A DNA stretch of 64,000 nt from the NCBI RefSeq assembly GCF_910589235.1, contig NC_060967.1:3149938-3213937 (forward strand). The letters are read 5' to 3'. Positions 13,597-25,422 of the stretch are shown piece after piece; within the stretch, counting starts at the first letter, position 1, and the number at the start of each line of letters is the position of its first letter. Position numbers and translations under genes: made by a program. The DNA is from Vespa crabro. Lineage: Eukaryota > Arthropoda > Insecta > Hymenoptera > Vespidae. The notes beneath the pieces were generated by a model that ran no database searches, was not told where the DNA came from, and was given only the letters and a program-made list of their open reading frames with translations.

Positions 13597-14848
13597 ATGT
13601 GCGACCACTGCGCGTAAATATAATTTAGTTTCTTAATATACGTCATAAACGTTCACGCACGAACAGATGTATTTAATCAAATTTTTCCTTTATATCATAT
13701 AGAAAAGTCACCAGTCAAAAAGGATATGCAGGCCAAGTAACGTGCAAGTGCGAGCAGTAAGTATATAATTTTCTTTTTCTTATTGTTAACTTAAATTTAA
13801 AATTACAAATCTATTGCGAAAAACTACGATATATTTGTACTAAACAAGCACGAAATTTGTTTCGCAGTGGCGAGAAGAAGGAGGAGGCCAAGAAGGAAGA
13901 ATTCAGTGGCTGTTGCAGCAAAAAGTACGAACTCCATCAATTTTCTTTTACGGTTCGAGAAGCGACTTAAGAAGATAAATCGAGAAAGAGAGAAAGAAAG
14001 AAAGTTTATTCCTTGTAGTAAATTCAACGAATGATGACCATTAGGAACTTTTCTTCTATCTCAACTTTTTAATTTTTTTTCTTTTTTTTCTTTCTTTTTT
14101 TTTTTTATTTTATTGGCTATGATTTTCGTTATCCTAATATGGCCGCCGCCATTTTCAGCATATCGACTCGTAATACGCATTGATTCTTCATATTTAATTC
14201 GAAGATGATTTTTTTTGTTTTGAACGCAACGATTCAATGAGAGAAAATGCAATGGGTAAATCGATCGAATGTATGCGCAGAGAACGAAAGACGGAAAGTG
14301 GATGCTGTGGTGCCAAATGTTGCGCTGGTACGAAGGAACGTAGTAGTTGCTGCTGACATTCCTTGCTCGGAAGGGCCACAAATTCCAATGTAATTCTTCC
14401 AATATTCGAAATCATTCGTGTCTTCTACGAGAATTGACGATACGAAGAGAACCATCGGGAGTACAATGGTAATGCACGGTGTGCGGCCATATGGGTTTTT
14501 TATATTCTTTTTCTCTTAAAATTTGTTCTCGATATATGTTACATGTATACTTTTTTCTTACATTTTGTCTACTCTTAATTAATTACTCTGTTAATATTAT
14601 TTATATTAATTAATTCGAAACAAACGATATCATATGTATTAATACACTTTACGTTTCGAAATTGTTAAGTACTTATACTTATTACATTGTGTTAAGTCAC
14701 ACAATTTTGGCATCGTTGATTTATTTTCTTTAGAGCAAAGGAAGCTGTCGGTGGTTGCTGTATGTCAGGCTGTTGTAAAGAGAAAAACACTAAATCCAAG
14801 GAAACTCGAAAAGAAGGCGCTAATTGTTGCGGTAAAAATAAATCATGA
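13597..14848 (+). CDS. Small cysteine-rich, metallothionein-like protein (gene 1 of tandem pair)
   Basis: Five coding exons fit by splice signals and phase: 13597-13613, 13703-13756, 13868-13924, 14281-14327, 14736-14848, giving 95 residues. The first exon is 17 nt and encodes MCDHC plus two bases of the next codon. Sixteen cysteines sit at residues 2, 5, 20, 22, 39-40, 51-52, 56-57, 66-67, 71-72 and 89-90, among many Lys and Glu. CCxxxCC occurs twice (CCGAKCC, CCMSGCC). There is no signal peptide, so a cytosolic protein is likely. High Cys and Lys with almost no aromatic or hydrophobic residues suggests metal-thiolate binding as in metallothioneins, but the CC-pair pattern is not that of Drosophila Mtn proteins and I do not recognise the family. 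A polyadenylation-type AATAAA lies at about 14902. Exon 4 can also run on to a stop at 14354-14356, ending in SSCC. Confidence 0.65.
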
Positions 14849-15218
14849 AGATCATACGACTCTTAAACCATATACGATAATTCTGTAATCCTGATTTCGA
14901 AATAAATATAAGAGATGCTTCGGTAAATTTTCATTTATTCGTTCTTTATTCGGAAAGATTATATATTTGATTTTTTTTTTTTGTTTATTTAGGAACGTGA
15001 ATAAATCAAATTGATAATAACTATTATGGAATTTATTAGAGGAGCAGCTAATACAAGAACTCGATCTTCTCTTTTTTCGATTAAGTTTTATTTCATCATC
15101 GTTTCGATTTCAATATCGTATCAATATGTATTAGAAAACGACAAGCATAACCTTTTAGCATCCTTTTATAAATTTTTCTTTCGGCCAAAATTAATTAAAA
15201 AATTTTCTGTTTGGCACA

Positions 15219-15912
15219 ATGTTTAATAATTGCAAGTAAGTTTTAAAAACAATCTGCGATCTTCTTATTATTTTTTATTCAATTTGTATTTTTATATTTA
15301 AAAATTCCAACAATTATATGATAAAACCGTAATCAGAAGATTTCTCGTCTCGAAGAATCGATGATGCGGAGTAAAAAAATAAAAAAAGAAAAAAAACATT
15401 TTACCGTTTTAATACTAATATCGAAAAATTGGATATTTAAGTAGAAAACAAAATTGATGAAATTTTTTAATGATTTCCTATTTAAGAACACTAATGGCTA
15501 AAAATATAAATAATAGAGGAGAGAGAGAAATCTTAATGGTCTCGTAGTCAAGATAATTTTTTTTGCATATTTTGCCGATCATTCTTTACAGGGAAATCAA
15601 TAACTATAAGGGTCCTCCTTCTTCAATGGAATGCTGCTCTTGGAGGCAAACTTGCTGCGGCGGTGGTTGTTGTGAACCAATTTTGCCGAATTACTATTCT
15701 AGCAAGCAGGAGAACGTTAAGTGTTCCCAAAAAGCAATGGCTGCTTCTACTTATGATTATACTTCTTGGGAAAAGACGATGAATGGAACGACTATGAATT
15801 CGATCCCTAAGAGCAATGAAACGATTGGTAATATTTCGTCGATTTTCGAATAATTTTTTAAAGAGGAACTTGATGAAGTTAACAACGAAAATTAACAAGA
15901 TGAAATTGATTA

Positions 15913-15950
<38 letters not shown>

Positions 15951-15996
15951 CTTTTTCTAATCGATATTGATATGTAATTGATATTATATATAATCG

Positions 15997-16046
<50 letters not shown>

Positions 16047-16256
16047 CGCAAATAATATCCAAATGTATCACAAAAATATCTTTGATCAGCAGAGAAAGTA
16101 TTGTGTTCGAATGTGTCCAAACCAACAGTATGCTACGGCGGAAAATGTGATGATAAAACTATGAGCCAAGATTCAAATACAAGGAACACGAAGGAATATG
16201 AAGAAACAGGAAACGGTATGGTTTCTTCTTCGACTATACGATACTCGGATCGATAA
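15219..16256 (+). CDS. Cysteine-rich protein, paralogue of the upstream gene (gene 2 of tandem pair)
   Basis: Three coding exons: 15219-15235 (17 nt, encoding MFNNC plus two bases), 15592-15827 and 16129-16256, for 126 residues. The junctions are phase 2 then phase 1 with good GT-AG sites. Cysteines lie at 5, 20-21, 27-28, 32-33, 50, 86 and 91. CCGGGCC matches the CCxxxCC motif of gene 1. The C-terminal half is polar (Ser, Thr, Asn, Glu) with a CYGGKC motif. Exon 3 could instead be spliced at 16215, where AACG is followed by GTATGG, so the last 13 residues are uncertain. The second intron has two long (AT)n tracts. The shared 17-nt first coding exon, Cys at codon 5 and phase-2 first junction argue for tandem duplication with gene 1. 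Metal binding is inferred from composition only. Confidence 0.6.
15913..15949 (+). repeat. (TA)n microsatellite in an intron
   Basis: Pure TA run inside the second intron of the second cysteine-rich gene. Confidence 0.95.
16002..16043 (+). repeat. (TA)n microsatellite in an intron
   Basis: Second TA run in the same intron, separated from the first by about 50 bases. The open frames across both encode only Ile/Tyr repeats and are artefacts. Confidence 0.95.
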
Positions 16257-18509
16257 GAATAAGAAATTTATTTGGTATATGTAAAGTGTAAAAGTATCGA
16301 ACTAATTGTTTGTTTTTCAAGAAAAAGACAGAAATTTAAGAAAAATATCTTTTTGATTGGATCGCTTAAACATAGAATAATAAGGACTATTATTTCCGGA
16401 TCCATGTCGAATAATAGAATTTTTAACCACGTTACTCTTTTCTTTCAAGAATCCTAAGTAAAAGATATAAACCTTGAACCTTAACGTTCTCTACGAAATT
16501 AGAGTTGGAAATCTGGAGCGTTCCGAGTAAATCCCTTTCTCTTTTATCTATTATTAACTAGGATTCTCGAAAGAAAAGGGTAAAGTTAAGTTTCTCATTT
16601 TCTCGGCAAAATATTCAATTAAACTTTTCAACGCTATTCGACGTTACAAATACGATGAGAATTAACTCTTGTATTTTACAATCTCATGTATGTCGAGAGA
16701 AATTCGATAAAATTTTTCATCATTCAAGAAACGAAAAATCAATCGTGATAATAAATTTCGATCTAATAACTTTTAATGCCTATTATTCTATTTCACGTTT
16801 GTAACGACAAAGATTGTGTTTGGTTTCCTATTCGCATGATGGTCTCGTATCTGTTTTCATGAAAATTAATGGAATCGACTGGATTACAAAAGGCTAAAGC
16901 AATCACTATCGACTGCTATATTCATCCGGAAATTGGAGAATCACTCTGTGCGATACGAAACGGAATGAGATCAACATTGCCAATAGTTTCTACATTTTAT
17001 CTATATATCCAGAGTATTAAGATGAATTTAGAGTTCAGTGAATGTAATATTCATTAAGCTGAGTAAAAAATATAAACAAAGAGAAAAAAGAAAAATGCAT
17101 CTTTATCGAGAAATTAACATCGATTCTTTGATAAATATCATATATTTTCTCTTTGCTATTCTTTTATCGTCTCCTTTACTATCCTTTTCATCTCTTTTCA
17201 TAAAGATGATCGTTAACAGTAGCGATAAAGAGTCAGAGAGAATCAGAAAAGACATAGCTTTGGTCGCGTGCCGATGAAAATCGCAATTAGTTTCGAGTAC
17301 GTTGGGTTGGGTATGTCGAATCGTTCGGATGTTTCGTCGAATGCAAATCGATCAGTAATTGAATCGCGCTCCAACGTACGATTCGCGATAGAGATTTATG
17401 CGGAACGGTTCTTTATCGAATATTCAAATATTCACAGGGCAAAGTTTTTTTTTGTTCGTGTAGCTATTGCGAAAAATAGAGTCATAGGAGTTCGTCGATT
17501 GTAACGTCGGACTTGCGATTAGATTTATCTATTAACTGAAATATTTTACAAATAATAATATGTCGAATGTATTTACTTGATTCACGAATATAATATATAT
17601 ATAAGACTGGATAACTTTTGAGTTTTCTAGGAAGAGTCATTATATCGAAGAAAAATTCTAAATCTTTCATAGAAATAATTATTAATATTAATGAAAATTA
17701 TATTGTTCATTAAACATTAATAGACAAAAAAATTGATCCATCAATTAAGAGTAATTATTGATAAATTTTTTTATCTCATATATTATCATTGAATTGTACA
17801 AATCAATTCATTTTTATTTCAAAGTACAAGAATCGTTTTCCATAAGGAAATGAAAAATGTAATAAATCGTATTCCTTGTGGCGCTTGTGAATGTAATTTA
17901 TATGCTACTTGTTTATAGGTCGATTTGATATCATAAACGAAATATTGATAGAACGAAACATGAAACATAGCTAGTTGTCAGAATATCAGCATATGTAATG
18001 GTAACTGATTTCTTGAATAATATATTGAAGTAAAGAAAAGAAAAATATTTCACCGTATATAATAGTAATATTATTATATTTATGGGGAAAAAAAAACAAC
18101 TATACAAGGTCTACTTTGGCCATTTTTTGTTTGAACAATTTAGAATGATATCTGATTAATAAAAAAATATCATAATAAAATATTGCTTTAGTGAGGTGCA
18201 GTAAGTTTCGCCATCAATCTCTTCTCTGACAGCTAAATTCCAGTGGAACGCGAAATCCGTTAAATCAAAAATTCCTATGTCATCCTAAACTATTATATAT
18301 GTATAAGCATTGTTTCAATTGTATCGATTTTTTGAAATATTGTTTTTTTTTACTTTTCTGTTTTTTTTTCCTACAAAATGCTGCAAGTCAAAAAATATTT
18401 CCAAGTATCATAAACAATTCTAACATATATTTCAAATATGATAAAAGATGTAATACGTAAAAAGAGTTATCCAAGAGTTGTCACGCATTATACGAATTTA
18501 ATGGAACCA
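16257..18509. other. Gap between the cysteine-rich genes and the OBP cluster
   Basis: No supportable gene in 2.2 kb. Open frames at 16869-17057, 17038-17277 and 17268-17504 have no recognisable motif and no consistent splice context. The region would contain the 3' ends of the flanking convergent genes. Confidence 0.5.
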
Positions 18510-19248
18510 TTAGACGAAGGAAACGAAATTCAAAATCTGTAAATAAGAAAGAGGAATAATATTTTCCGGAAGATTTAAATTCGAATCTATGCGAGGATAA
18601 TTACCAGCGGTTGCAATTTGACATAACATCTGGCTACTTGAAACGCTTTATCGCAGAGATCATCTCCAGCTGAAAGAAAAAACATTTTGTTATCTTTGAG
18701 ATTCGAAAGATTTTTTGTGATCTTAAAGAAACGATTTACGAAGGCAAAAGTCGAATGAAATCAAGAAGGAAAATACTTACGGACGGACTTGCATCGACGG
18801 AATATTTCCCATGAGGATTCCTGTATAAATCTCGGTAAATGTTGAAGTGCCTTTTCCAAATCCGTCCACTGATCGTTGTCATCTAGTATACCATTTTTCA
18901 TCATAAAGCATCGTAGATAACATTTTATTCGTGGATCATCTTGTTCGAAATCGCCGTCTTTTAATTTCTTCAATGATTCTACAAAATATAGATATCGAAT
19001 TGATTTCGTTTATCTTTTATAATCATCATATAATATCGTATCATTTAAATTTATGATGTTACTGCACGACAATGATATAAAGGTTGTTCAAAATGATTTT
19101 CAAGCTAACACCAAGTTTCCCTTTAAAGGGTAATCGATCAATTTGACGTTGGATCAATCATTATTCCATTTGTCTATTAAGTACCCTTACCCCATGAAAC
19201 CATTGACTGCTTGCGGCATTCTCTCTTGATATCCGCTTTCGTCGAAAC
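18510..19248 (-). CDS. Odorant-binding protein (classic six-cysteine PBP/GOBP family), signal exon not found
   Basis: Four minus-strand exons join in phase: 19191-19248, 18781-18978, 18605-18669 and a candidate last exon 18510-18536. The mature part shows all six OBP cysteines: REC, then IKCYLRC, RRC, DLC and ARC. The spacings C1-27-C2-3-C3-38-C4-8-C5-8-C6 fall in the classic OBP range. OBPs are small secreted helical proteins that carry hydrophobic ligands such as odorants in sensillum lymph. The acidic DDP before C2 and the GILDDND loop after C3 are also typical. An upstream signal-peptide exon ending in phase 0 must exist; I did not find a convincing one between 19249 and 20798. If the last intron is retained the protein ends in VIILA. 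It is adjacent to a second OBP-like gene on the same strand, as expected for tandem OBP clusters. Confidence 0.85.
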
Positions 19249-20798
19249 CTGCAAAATGTATTACGATTGGTAGACTCCTTTATCTCTGGGTTGCATAGGC
19301 TCGTTCTATACGAGTCACGATGAGAAGCCACGAAAGCGAGAAAACGTGTTGTTTCGATCACGAGATCACCTATATTTCCCTATGTATTGAGTACATAGGT
19401 AGATACATAAACGTACACAGAGTATCGCGTAAAATCTCATTTACAGGACTTTCTATTTCAGGAGGACAGGATACGGCGAACGAACAAACTCATGGTTCTC
19501 TAGGACAATAGAACTATCATGCACTCCAAAACGAGAGCGGTGCAAGGCATTGTGTGTGTACGCTGTGCAACATGATGGCCGTAACATTCGTCGGGCGTAA
19601 TGAATTTTGAGAAAGAGAACGTACGAACGAAATTAAATCACCTGTACATGTATACATTAAGTAACTTTACCGTTGGGATAATTTTTGAAATAGTTTTTCT
19701 TAACTAATTTTAAAGAAGATTTATTCATAGGTCGTGTAAATTCACTTTTCATTGATTATAAGATTTTAGTGACTATAAGAAGATACTTAGAGTATAAATC
19801 TATTATGTGCGAGCGAACGTGTGTTGATACAAGTATAATAAAACGCGCACAACTCAAGTAACAATAGTTTTTTCAGAGCATCGACACGGAGAATGAACAT
19901 TTAAGGGTCAACGATACATCAAATTTCGAGAGAAAAACATAGATAGCATTAAATAGAAAAACAAATGACGTCACGAGTATCGTCCAAGATAAAAATTAAT
20001 AAAGAGGAATTATCTTTTGTTTCTTGCGGACAAAAAAGTCTGAAATTTGATTATAATCATCGCCATTAAATTTCTACATTATTAGATGTCTTTATTGTCT
20101 CATTGTATCGTACGTTTGCAACTTTCACTCAAAATTTTCTCGTCATCGTATCCTTTTACAATCAATGATCCATAATCACATTGAAATAATCGGGTTCGTA
20201 GAAAATTTACTAGACCATCGATTATCGATCAAAGACGTACCAGAAGAGCCAAGAGAATCGTGCAAACGACGAGCAATCGACCATTTATCTTCATTCTTGA
20301 ATCAGAGAGCCGAGCTTTCTTCGAATTATCTTTCGAATTTATCCAAGAATTATCCCTTATCTCCACACAAACCGTATCACTTTTTTTTGTTTCTTTTCTT
20401 CTCGTTTTACCAACTAGTATATCTTCCTTCGAAACTTGTGCGAATCAATTGAATCGGATACTTCGAAATTTATCGGAACACTTTAATTGCACCGTCCGTA
20501 AGTATATAGCTCATAAAAAATGCATGTATACAGAAAGTTTATAAAACTTTACATACGTATTATCGCTCGACCTAAGTATATACTCGTAATGTTAATCGAT
20601 TGATAGAGAAGTATGTCAATCGGGTTAGTTGGTTAAAATGATTCGTTTTCATTTATGAATAATCATTATACACAAACATATATTGCATATTTATTTCATT
20701 TGATTTTAATTAATAATTTTTTTTTATTTATTTGTTTATTAATTTATTTACTTAATTTTTTTTTTTTTTTAACAATATTAATTGCATTATTGTTACAG

Positions 20799-21634
20799 CT
20801 ACTGCTGATATGTAGGTCTTTCGAATAAATCCAATAATTGATAAACCTGCAAATAAAAATGTTTATATGAACAATTAAAATGTAGAAGTTAAATAAGCCA
20901 CAATGTGTATTTACCTCTGGATTATAATCGAAAAAGCATTTTACTATATCGTAAGCATACTCGCAAAGTTCGTTTTCTCCTTTGAGAAAGGCTGGAAACA
21001 TGATATGTATATACACGTATAAATATTTAAAAAACAAACGTATTTTTAATTGATTATTAGGAAAATGTTAAAAAGGTCTAAAAATTAACATAGCAAACCT
21101 AATTTTGAAGCAAACCTTTTTGATTTCTCTTTATTTTTATTGTTGCGTATAAATAGGACTGGCCTAGATGATTACTGTAAATTTTCATCGATTAGATTCA
21201 ATGCGGTTTGTGGATAAAACATTCCAAAAGCATCCATCTGTTTAGAAAAATTCTTGATTAAATTTTCTAAATATAAAATAAAGAAAATCATAGAATCAAA
21301 TAATAAAATACAGCAAGAAAAAGAGATATCTTACGATTTTGATTTCCCTTAAAAAGACAGTACAGGTAACATTCATAAGATTCTGGATGCTTCTTGTCAT
21401 ACTTTAGCTCGTCTGGAAAAACATTTTAATTAATTTTTTTTTGAAGATAAGTTTTTTGACGATGTATCTAATCAATAAACTTTTGTTTTTACCTGCGGTT
21501 AAGTTAAATTTCTGAGTACATTTTTCTCTCACGGGTCTATAAAGGTCATTGTTTCCCTCATTTCCTGAGATTTGAATAACGTATAAAAGAGAGAAAGAAA
21601 GAAAGAGAAAGAGAGAGAGAGCGAGAGAGAGAGC

Positions 21635-21670
<36 letters not shown>

Positions 21671-22396
21671 AAGAGAGAGTGAGAGAAAGGGAGGGAGAGG
21701 GAGAGAGAAATTAACATGAGCAATACAGCATACAAGCAGTGATTTCTGTGACGATCGATCGGAATCGTACGATTCGTTCGGCAAATTGCTCGAGCGTGAC
21801 ATTAATCGCGTAGCTGTCACGAACCAACGTACGTATATCAACGATAATCGAGTTGTTGGGATGTTTAATCTGACCGAATCGCGGTTAGAAAGATTTCCTG
21901 AGATTCGTCTTAAATTGGAGTGCTTCTAAATAGTCGTGCTTTCCCACCATCGATTTAATCGATTATGGAATAATGTAGTAGTATATATGTCTATTTGGAT
22001 AAAATTGAATTTTATTTTCGAATATATCACTTTATGGATAAAAGAAAGTTACTAAATGTCATCATCTGTATGCATAGTTGAAAATATTGAATGTCACGTA
22101 TATCTCTTTTTTCTTTTTTTTTTTTACTTATTAATTAACAATTGAAAATTGAACTCTAACGAATTTTTTTCTATTTCGCGTTAAAATGAAAATTAGTTCT
22201 AGTATAATCATACCGCACTATGATATAATTACTATATAAGGAAAAACTTACAGTATAAGGAAAAGTTAATTTTTGGATACGAAGACACAATGAATGAAAA
22301 TATTGAACGAAGTATATAAAAAGCGAAAAAAACTTTTAAGACACTTACTGTTATGAATACGATAAATAATAAAAAAAAAATTTTAAAGGAATACAT
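20799..22396 (-). CDS. Second odorant-binding protein gene, exon chain unresolved (possibly a pseudogene)
   Basis: OBP-type exons occur in order on the minus strand. 22349-22396 encodes a hydrophobic signal-like start (MYSFKIFFLLFIVFIT). 21493-21556 has C1 in REKC. 21335-21412 has C2-xxx-C3 as YECYLYC. 21176-21237 encodes the helix with FGMFYPQTALNLI. 20915-20991 has C5 and C6 as ELC-x8-KC. 20799-20846 is the final VYQLLDLFERPTYQQ. Exons 1-3 join in phase if the second exon uses a GAG acceptor at 21557 instead of the nearer CAG. The last two exons also join in phase. The 62-nt exon 21176-21237 fits neither neighbour's phase, and no C4 cysteine appears between C3 and C5. Either the gene is damaged, an exon is missed, or the assembly has an indel. 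Family membership is well supported; an intact product is not. Confidence 0.55.
21596..21712 (+). repeat. (GA)n microsatellite, imperfect
   Basis: About 115 bases of GA dinucleotides with A and C interruptions, lying in the first intron of the second OBP-like gene. Ser/Leu-rich minus-strand frames through it are artefacts. Confidence 0.9.
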
Positions 22397-24620
22397 CGTT
22401 CACAAGAAAATGTATACAATTTGTATTTAGTTTTCCACGTAGCTCTCCTTCTTATAGGATATTTTATCTCAAAAATTTGCATAATTTTCTTTATTAATGC
22501 TCACGTAGCACATTACATAACTAGTTTAAATCTTATCTTATCTATTTAATTTCAACATGAAAATACGATTTATTTAATTTAACGATCGCATGTTCGTTCA
22601 AACGAAATAATGAGTAAATTTTACTATGTTTCAAACATTTTATATTTTATTCTATTTTATTCTTTATGTTATTTAAGGAAAAAAAAGAATTTCGCATTTC
22701 GCGAAATAAATCTATTTGAAATTTATTCCGTGATTTACGTGAAAATGATTAAACGATATCAAAATATATATTAGAGATAAGAGAAATATTGAAGAATTAT
22801 TATTTGAAAGAATAAAATTAACACGCATTTTAACGAATTTTTAATGAATAGTTATGTTTATCGTTATTTACTTTGAATATGGATAATTCGACAAAAGACA
22901 AAACCAATCGATGTGTCACAATTTCCTTTTCCGAGTTCGAACGGACATCATAAATTCGATTCGTATTTCTCCAAGCTGGCAAATGTAGGAACAAAAAAGA
23001 ATAAATCCGGTCTTCTTTTTTGGGAAAACGAAGAAAAAGATTAATTTCCTTTCAGAGTCCGTTTACCCTTGTAAATAGCCGGAAGCGCAGGTGGTCGTTC
23101 GATAAAAGAAGAAAAGGCTGTTTGGTAATCGGATGTGAAAGAAATATTAAGGGTCTGTTCAAGAGATTTTATATGTATATGTATAGGTACATGGTGTTCC
23201 GTAACTGGTTCTGGCAACCGATAATCTAATGATATTATTAGATTTGCTGACAAATTTAATCCACATAGAATAGAATTATTTTTCAATCAAATATTGTTAG
23301 ACAGTTGCCTGGATCTTTAGAGAAACGTGTCATAATAAATTCTCAATATCGGATTACGCGATAACGTTACAAGATATCAAAGAGTCCTTGCTTTTCGATT
23401 TCTAAACTTATCTTAAATAATTATCTTAAATAAAGTTATTAATATTTTGTATTTCGTTAAACCTTTGGAAATGTTAGTTATAGGTATATTTTTAAAAATT
23501 AGTAGGGCTATTACAAAGATTAAACTGAATTTAAATCAATTTCAATTAACGAGCAACAAAATAACGTGCGATCAGTAATTGCTCTTAGGATCGATTGAGT
23601 GAAAACGATTGCAGTCGCTAGTGAATTATTGACGTAGTTAAGCGGTGATTTTCTAAAATTCTCTTTCACGTATTATTAACTTTAAAAAGATCCTCGACAA
23701 CGAAGCTGGCAATCACTGATCAAACGTTTCGAACGAATAGACTCATCAATCTTGATGAATTTGTCAATTTATCGGCATTTTATTGAGATTTACTCGATAA
23801 AGTAACAAATAAACGAGCAAAGAGATTGAAGCATAAATTTATTCAAAGATACGATTTATGATAAACGGTTATTAATTTATTAGACATGAAGACGTTAAAA
23901 ATATTACATCAATTATGTCACTTAAGTTAATAATTTAAATATTCGAAGACAGAAGTTTATTCTCAATATTATGAGCTTATATTTTGAATATTTGTAAAAT
24001 GAATACATAAGTAAATTATTTTATTACGATCTAATGATTATCATTTTTAGATAATAACAATAACTCAAATACTTGTTGCATTAATTCATCTTAATATATT
24101 TTAAATACTAAGAAATATATATTTTTGGTATTAAATAAATATTCCTGGATGTCTTAGAAAAATAAAAATATATGACATATTATGTCTTATAGGATTAAAT
24201 ATGTAACATATTATGTTTTATAAAATTATTTTATTTTTCAGACGAAATGATGTAGAACTTTGACATTCCAATAATCTTATGTAATAAGTTAAGTGAGTTT
24301 AATAGAATAAAAAAAAAAAAAATCGATTAAAAATCTTTAAATATAGATATAGAAAAGTCAATCTATTAATAAATTTTAGATGGAAAAGTTTATTTTAAAA
24401 ATCTATCGGAGTATCCTATCAATCTAGAGCACGATTATTTTTACATAATGAAAAATTGTTTAAATAAAAGGAAAGAAAATTATTTCGTAGAGTTAATAAT
24501 ATATACGTACGTTCTCAAATCTACGTAAAAAATAGAAGATATCTAGGTAGGTAGGTAGATAGGTAAGTAGGAAAGAAGGAGGATTATGTAGACGTAAAGT
24601 CTACATAGATAGAGTTGCGA
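22397..24620. other. AT-rich intergenic region between the OBP cluster and Adar
   Basis: No gene supportable. Very AT-rich with short open frames only; the frames at 23020-23286 overlap on opposite strands and lack any motif. Confidence 0.5.
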
Positions 24621-25278
24621 CTATGAGGCAGTCTAGCGCGATCACAGAGGGAGGGGGATTACGTTCAAATCGACTCGACTCGATTCCCTTGTGCGGGATG
24701 CGCATTGCGCTATGTGAGGAGCGCGCATGCGCCTTGCTCGAATAAATGGTAGAGAGCGCGGGTAAGAGCGGATAAACTCGATGTGCGCGACGGTCGCATC
24801 GCGAAACGATTCGATCGTTCCTACGGGGAGTATCTTGTCGTCCGTTCGATTATTTCGCGAATATTATAATTGATTACATTTTAGAACGAGTCAAAGGTCG
24901 CGATTTGTCTCATTTTGTTTTTTCTTTTACGAGTTTATTCAACTAGTCGCATTTGAATTATTGAGGTTAGGTGGTTTAGTAGTAAATTATCGTTATACAA
25001 GATAGAGATAGGGAGAACGAAAGAGTGTATATGTGTGTGTGAATGTGTGTGTGTGTGAGAGGGAGAGAGAGAGAGGGTGTAAGAGAGAGAGAGAGAGAGA
25101 GAAAGAGCGAGAAGAGAAGAGAAGAGAAGAGAAAAGGTCGTCGGTGGCGCTGCGGAGACTTCGCGCACAAGAATAATTAAAATCAATGTGACTTTGGTGC
25201 GGTGTTCAACGAGTCACGTTCTGCGTGCGTCGGTTTTTTAAAAAGCACTACATTTACACGACCGACATAGAGTGAGGG
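24621..25278 (+). promoter_or_regulatory. CpG-rich Adar promoter and 5' leader region
   Basis: Composition changes sharply to CpG-rich sequence just upstream of Adar. A palindromic GCGCATGCGC at 24723-24732 matches the NRF-1/Erect-wing type site, and a related TGCGCATTGCGC lies at 24699-24710. A GT/GA-rich simple repeat occupies 25021-25132, probably in the 5' leader. No TATA box is obvious, in keeping with a broadly expressed CpG-type promoter. Confidence 0.5.
25021..25132 (+). repeat. Mixed (GT)n/(GA)n simple repeat
   Basis: Runs of TG dinucleotides followed by GA dinucleotides and AGAAG units; the minus-strand Leu/Ser/Thr/His frames here are artefacts. Confidence 0.85.
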
Positions 25279-25422
25279 ATGTCGAACGGATTGATGCTGC
25301 CGAATGATAATCACGATACGTGCCAGACGAGTAAGGACACACTGAATAACGTTCCTCGTCTATCGTATCCGTCTACGATATTTCTGTCCCTCTTTTCTCA
25401 TGATGCGATCCTACGCAGCTAG
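25279..25422 (+). other. uORF or alternative first coding exon of Adar
   Basis: An ATG at 25279 opens a 47-codon frame that stops at 25420-25422, overlapping the main Adar ATG (25400) in another frame. Within it, ACGA followed by GTAAGG (donor after 25332) is a good splice donor in phase 1. Adar's third coding exon begins in the matching phase, so a transcript starting MSNGLMLPND could splice directly to the dsRNA-binding region and skip the 25400 start. Unspliced, it would act as an overlapping upstream ORF. Confidence 0.4.

Noticed and set aside
14993..15010. Strong polypyrimidine acceptor after gene 1 of the cysteine-rich pair
   Set aside because: Joining it to the donor at 14831 adds one residue and a stop; possible but unsupported beside the simpler read-through to the TGA at 14846 with a nearby AATAAA.
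20165..20452. 95-codon plus-strand frame beginning MIHNHIEIIGF
   Set aside because: Looks protein-like at the start but turns into Phe/Leu repeats, lacks family resemblance and lies between OBP exons of the opposite strand.
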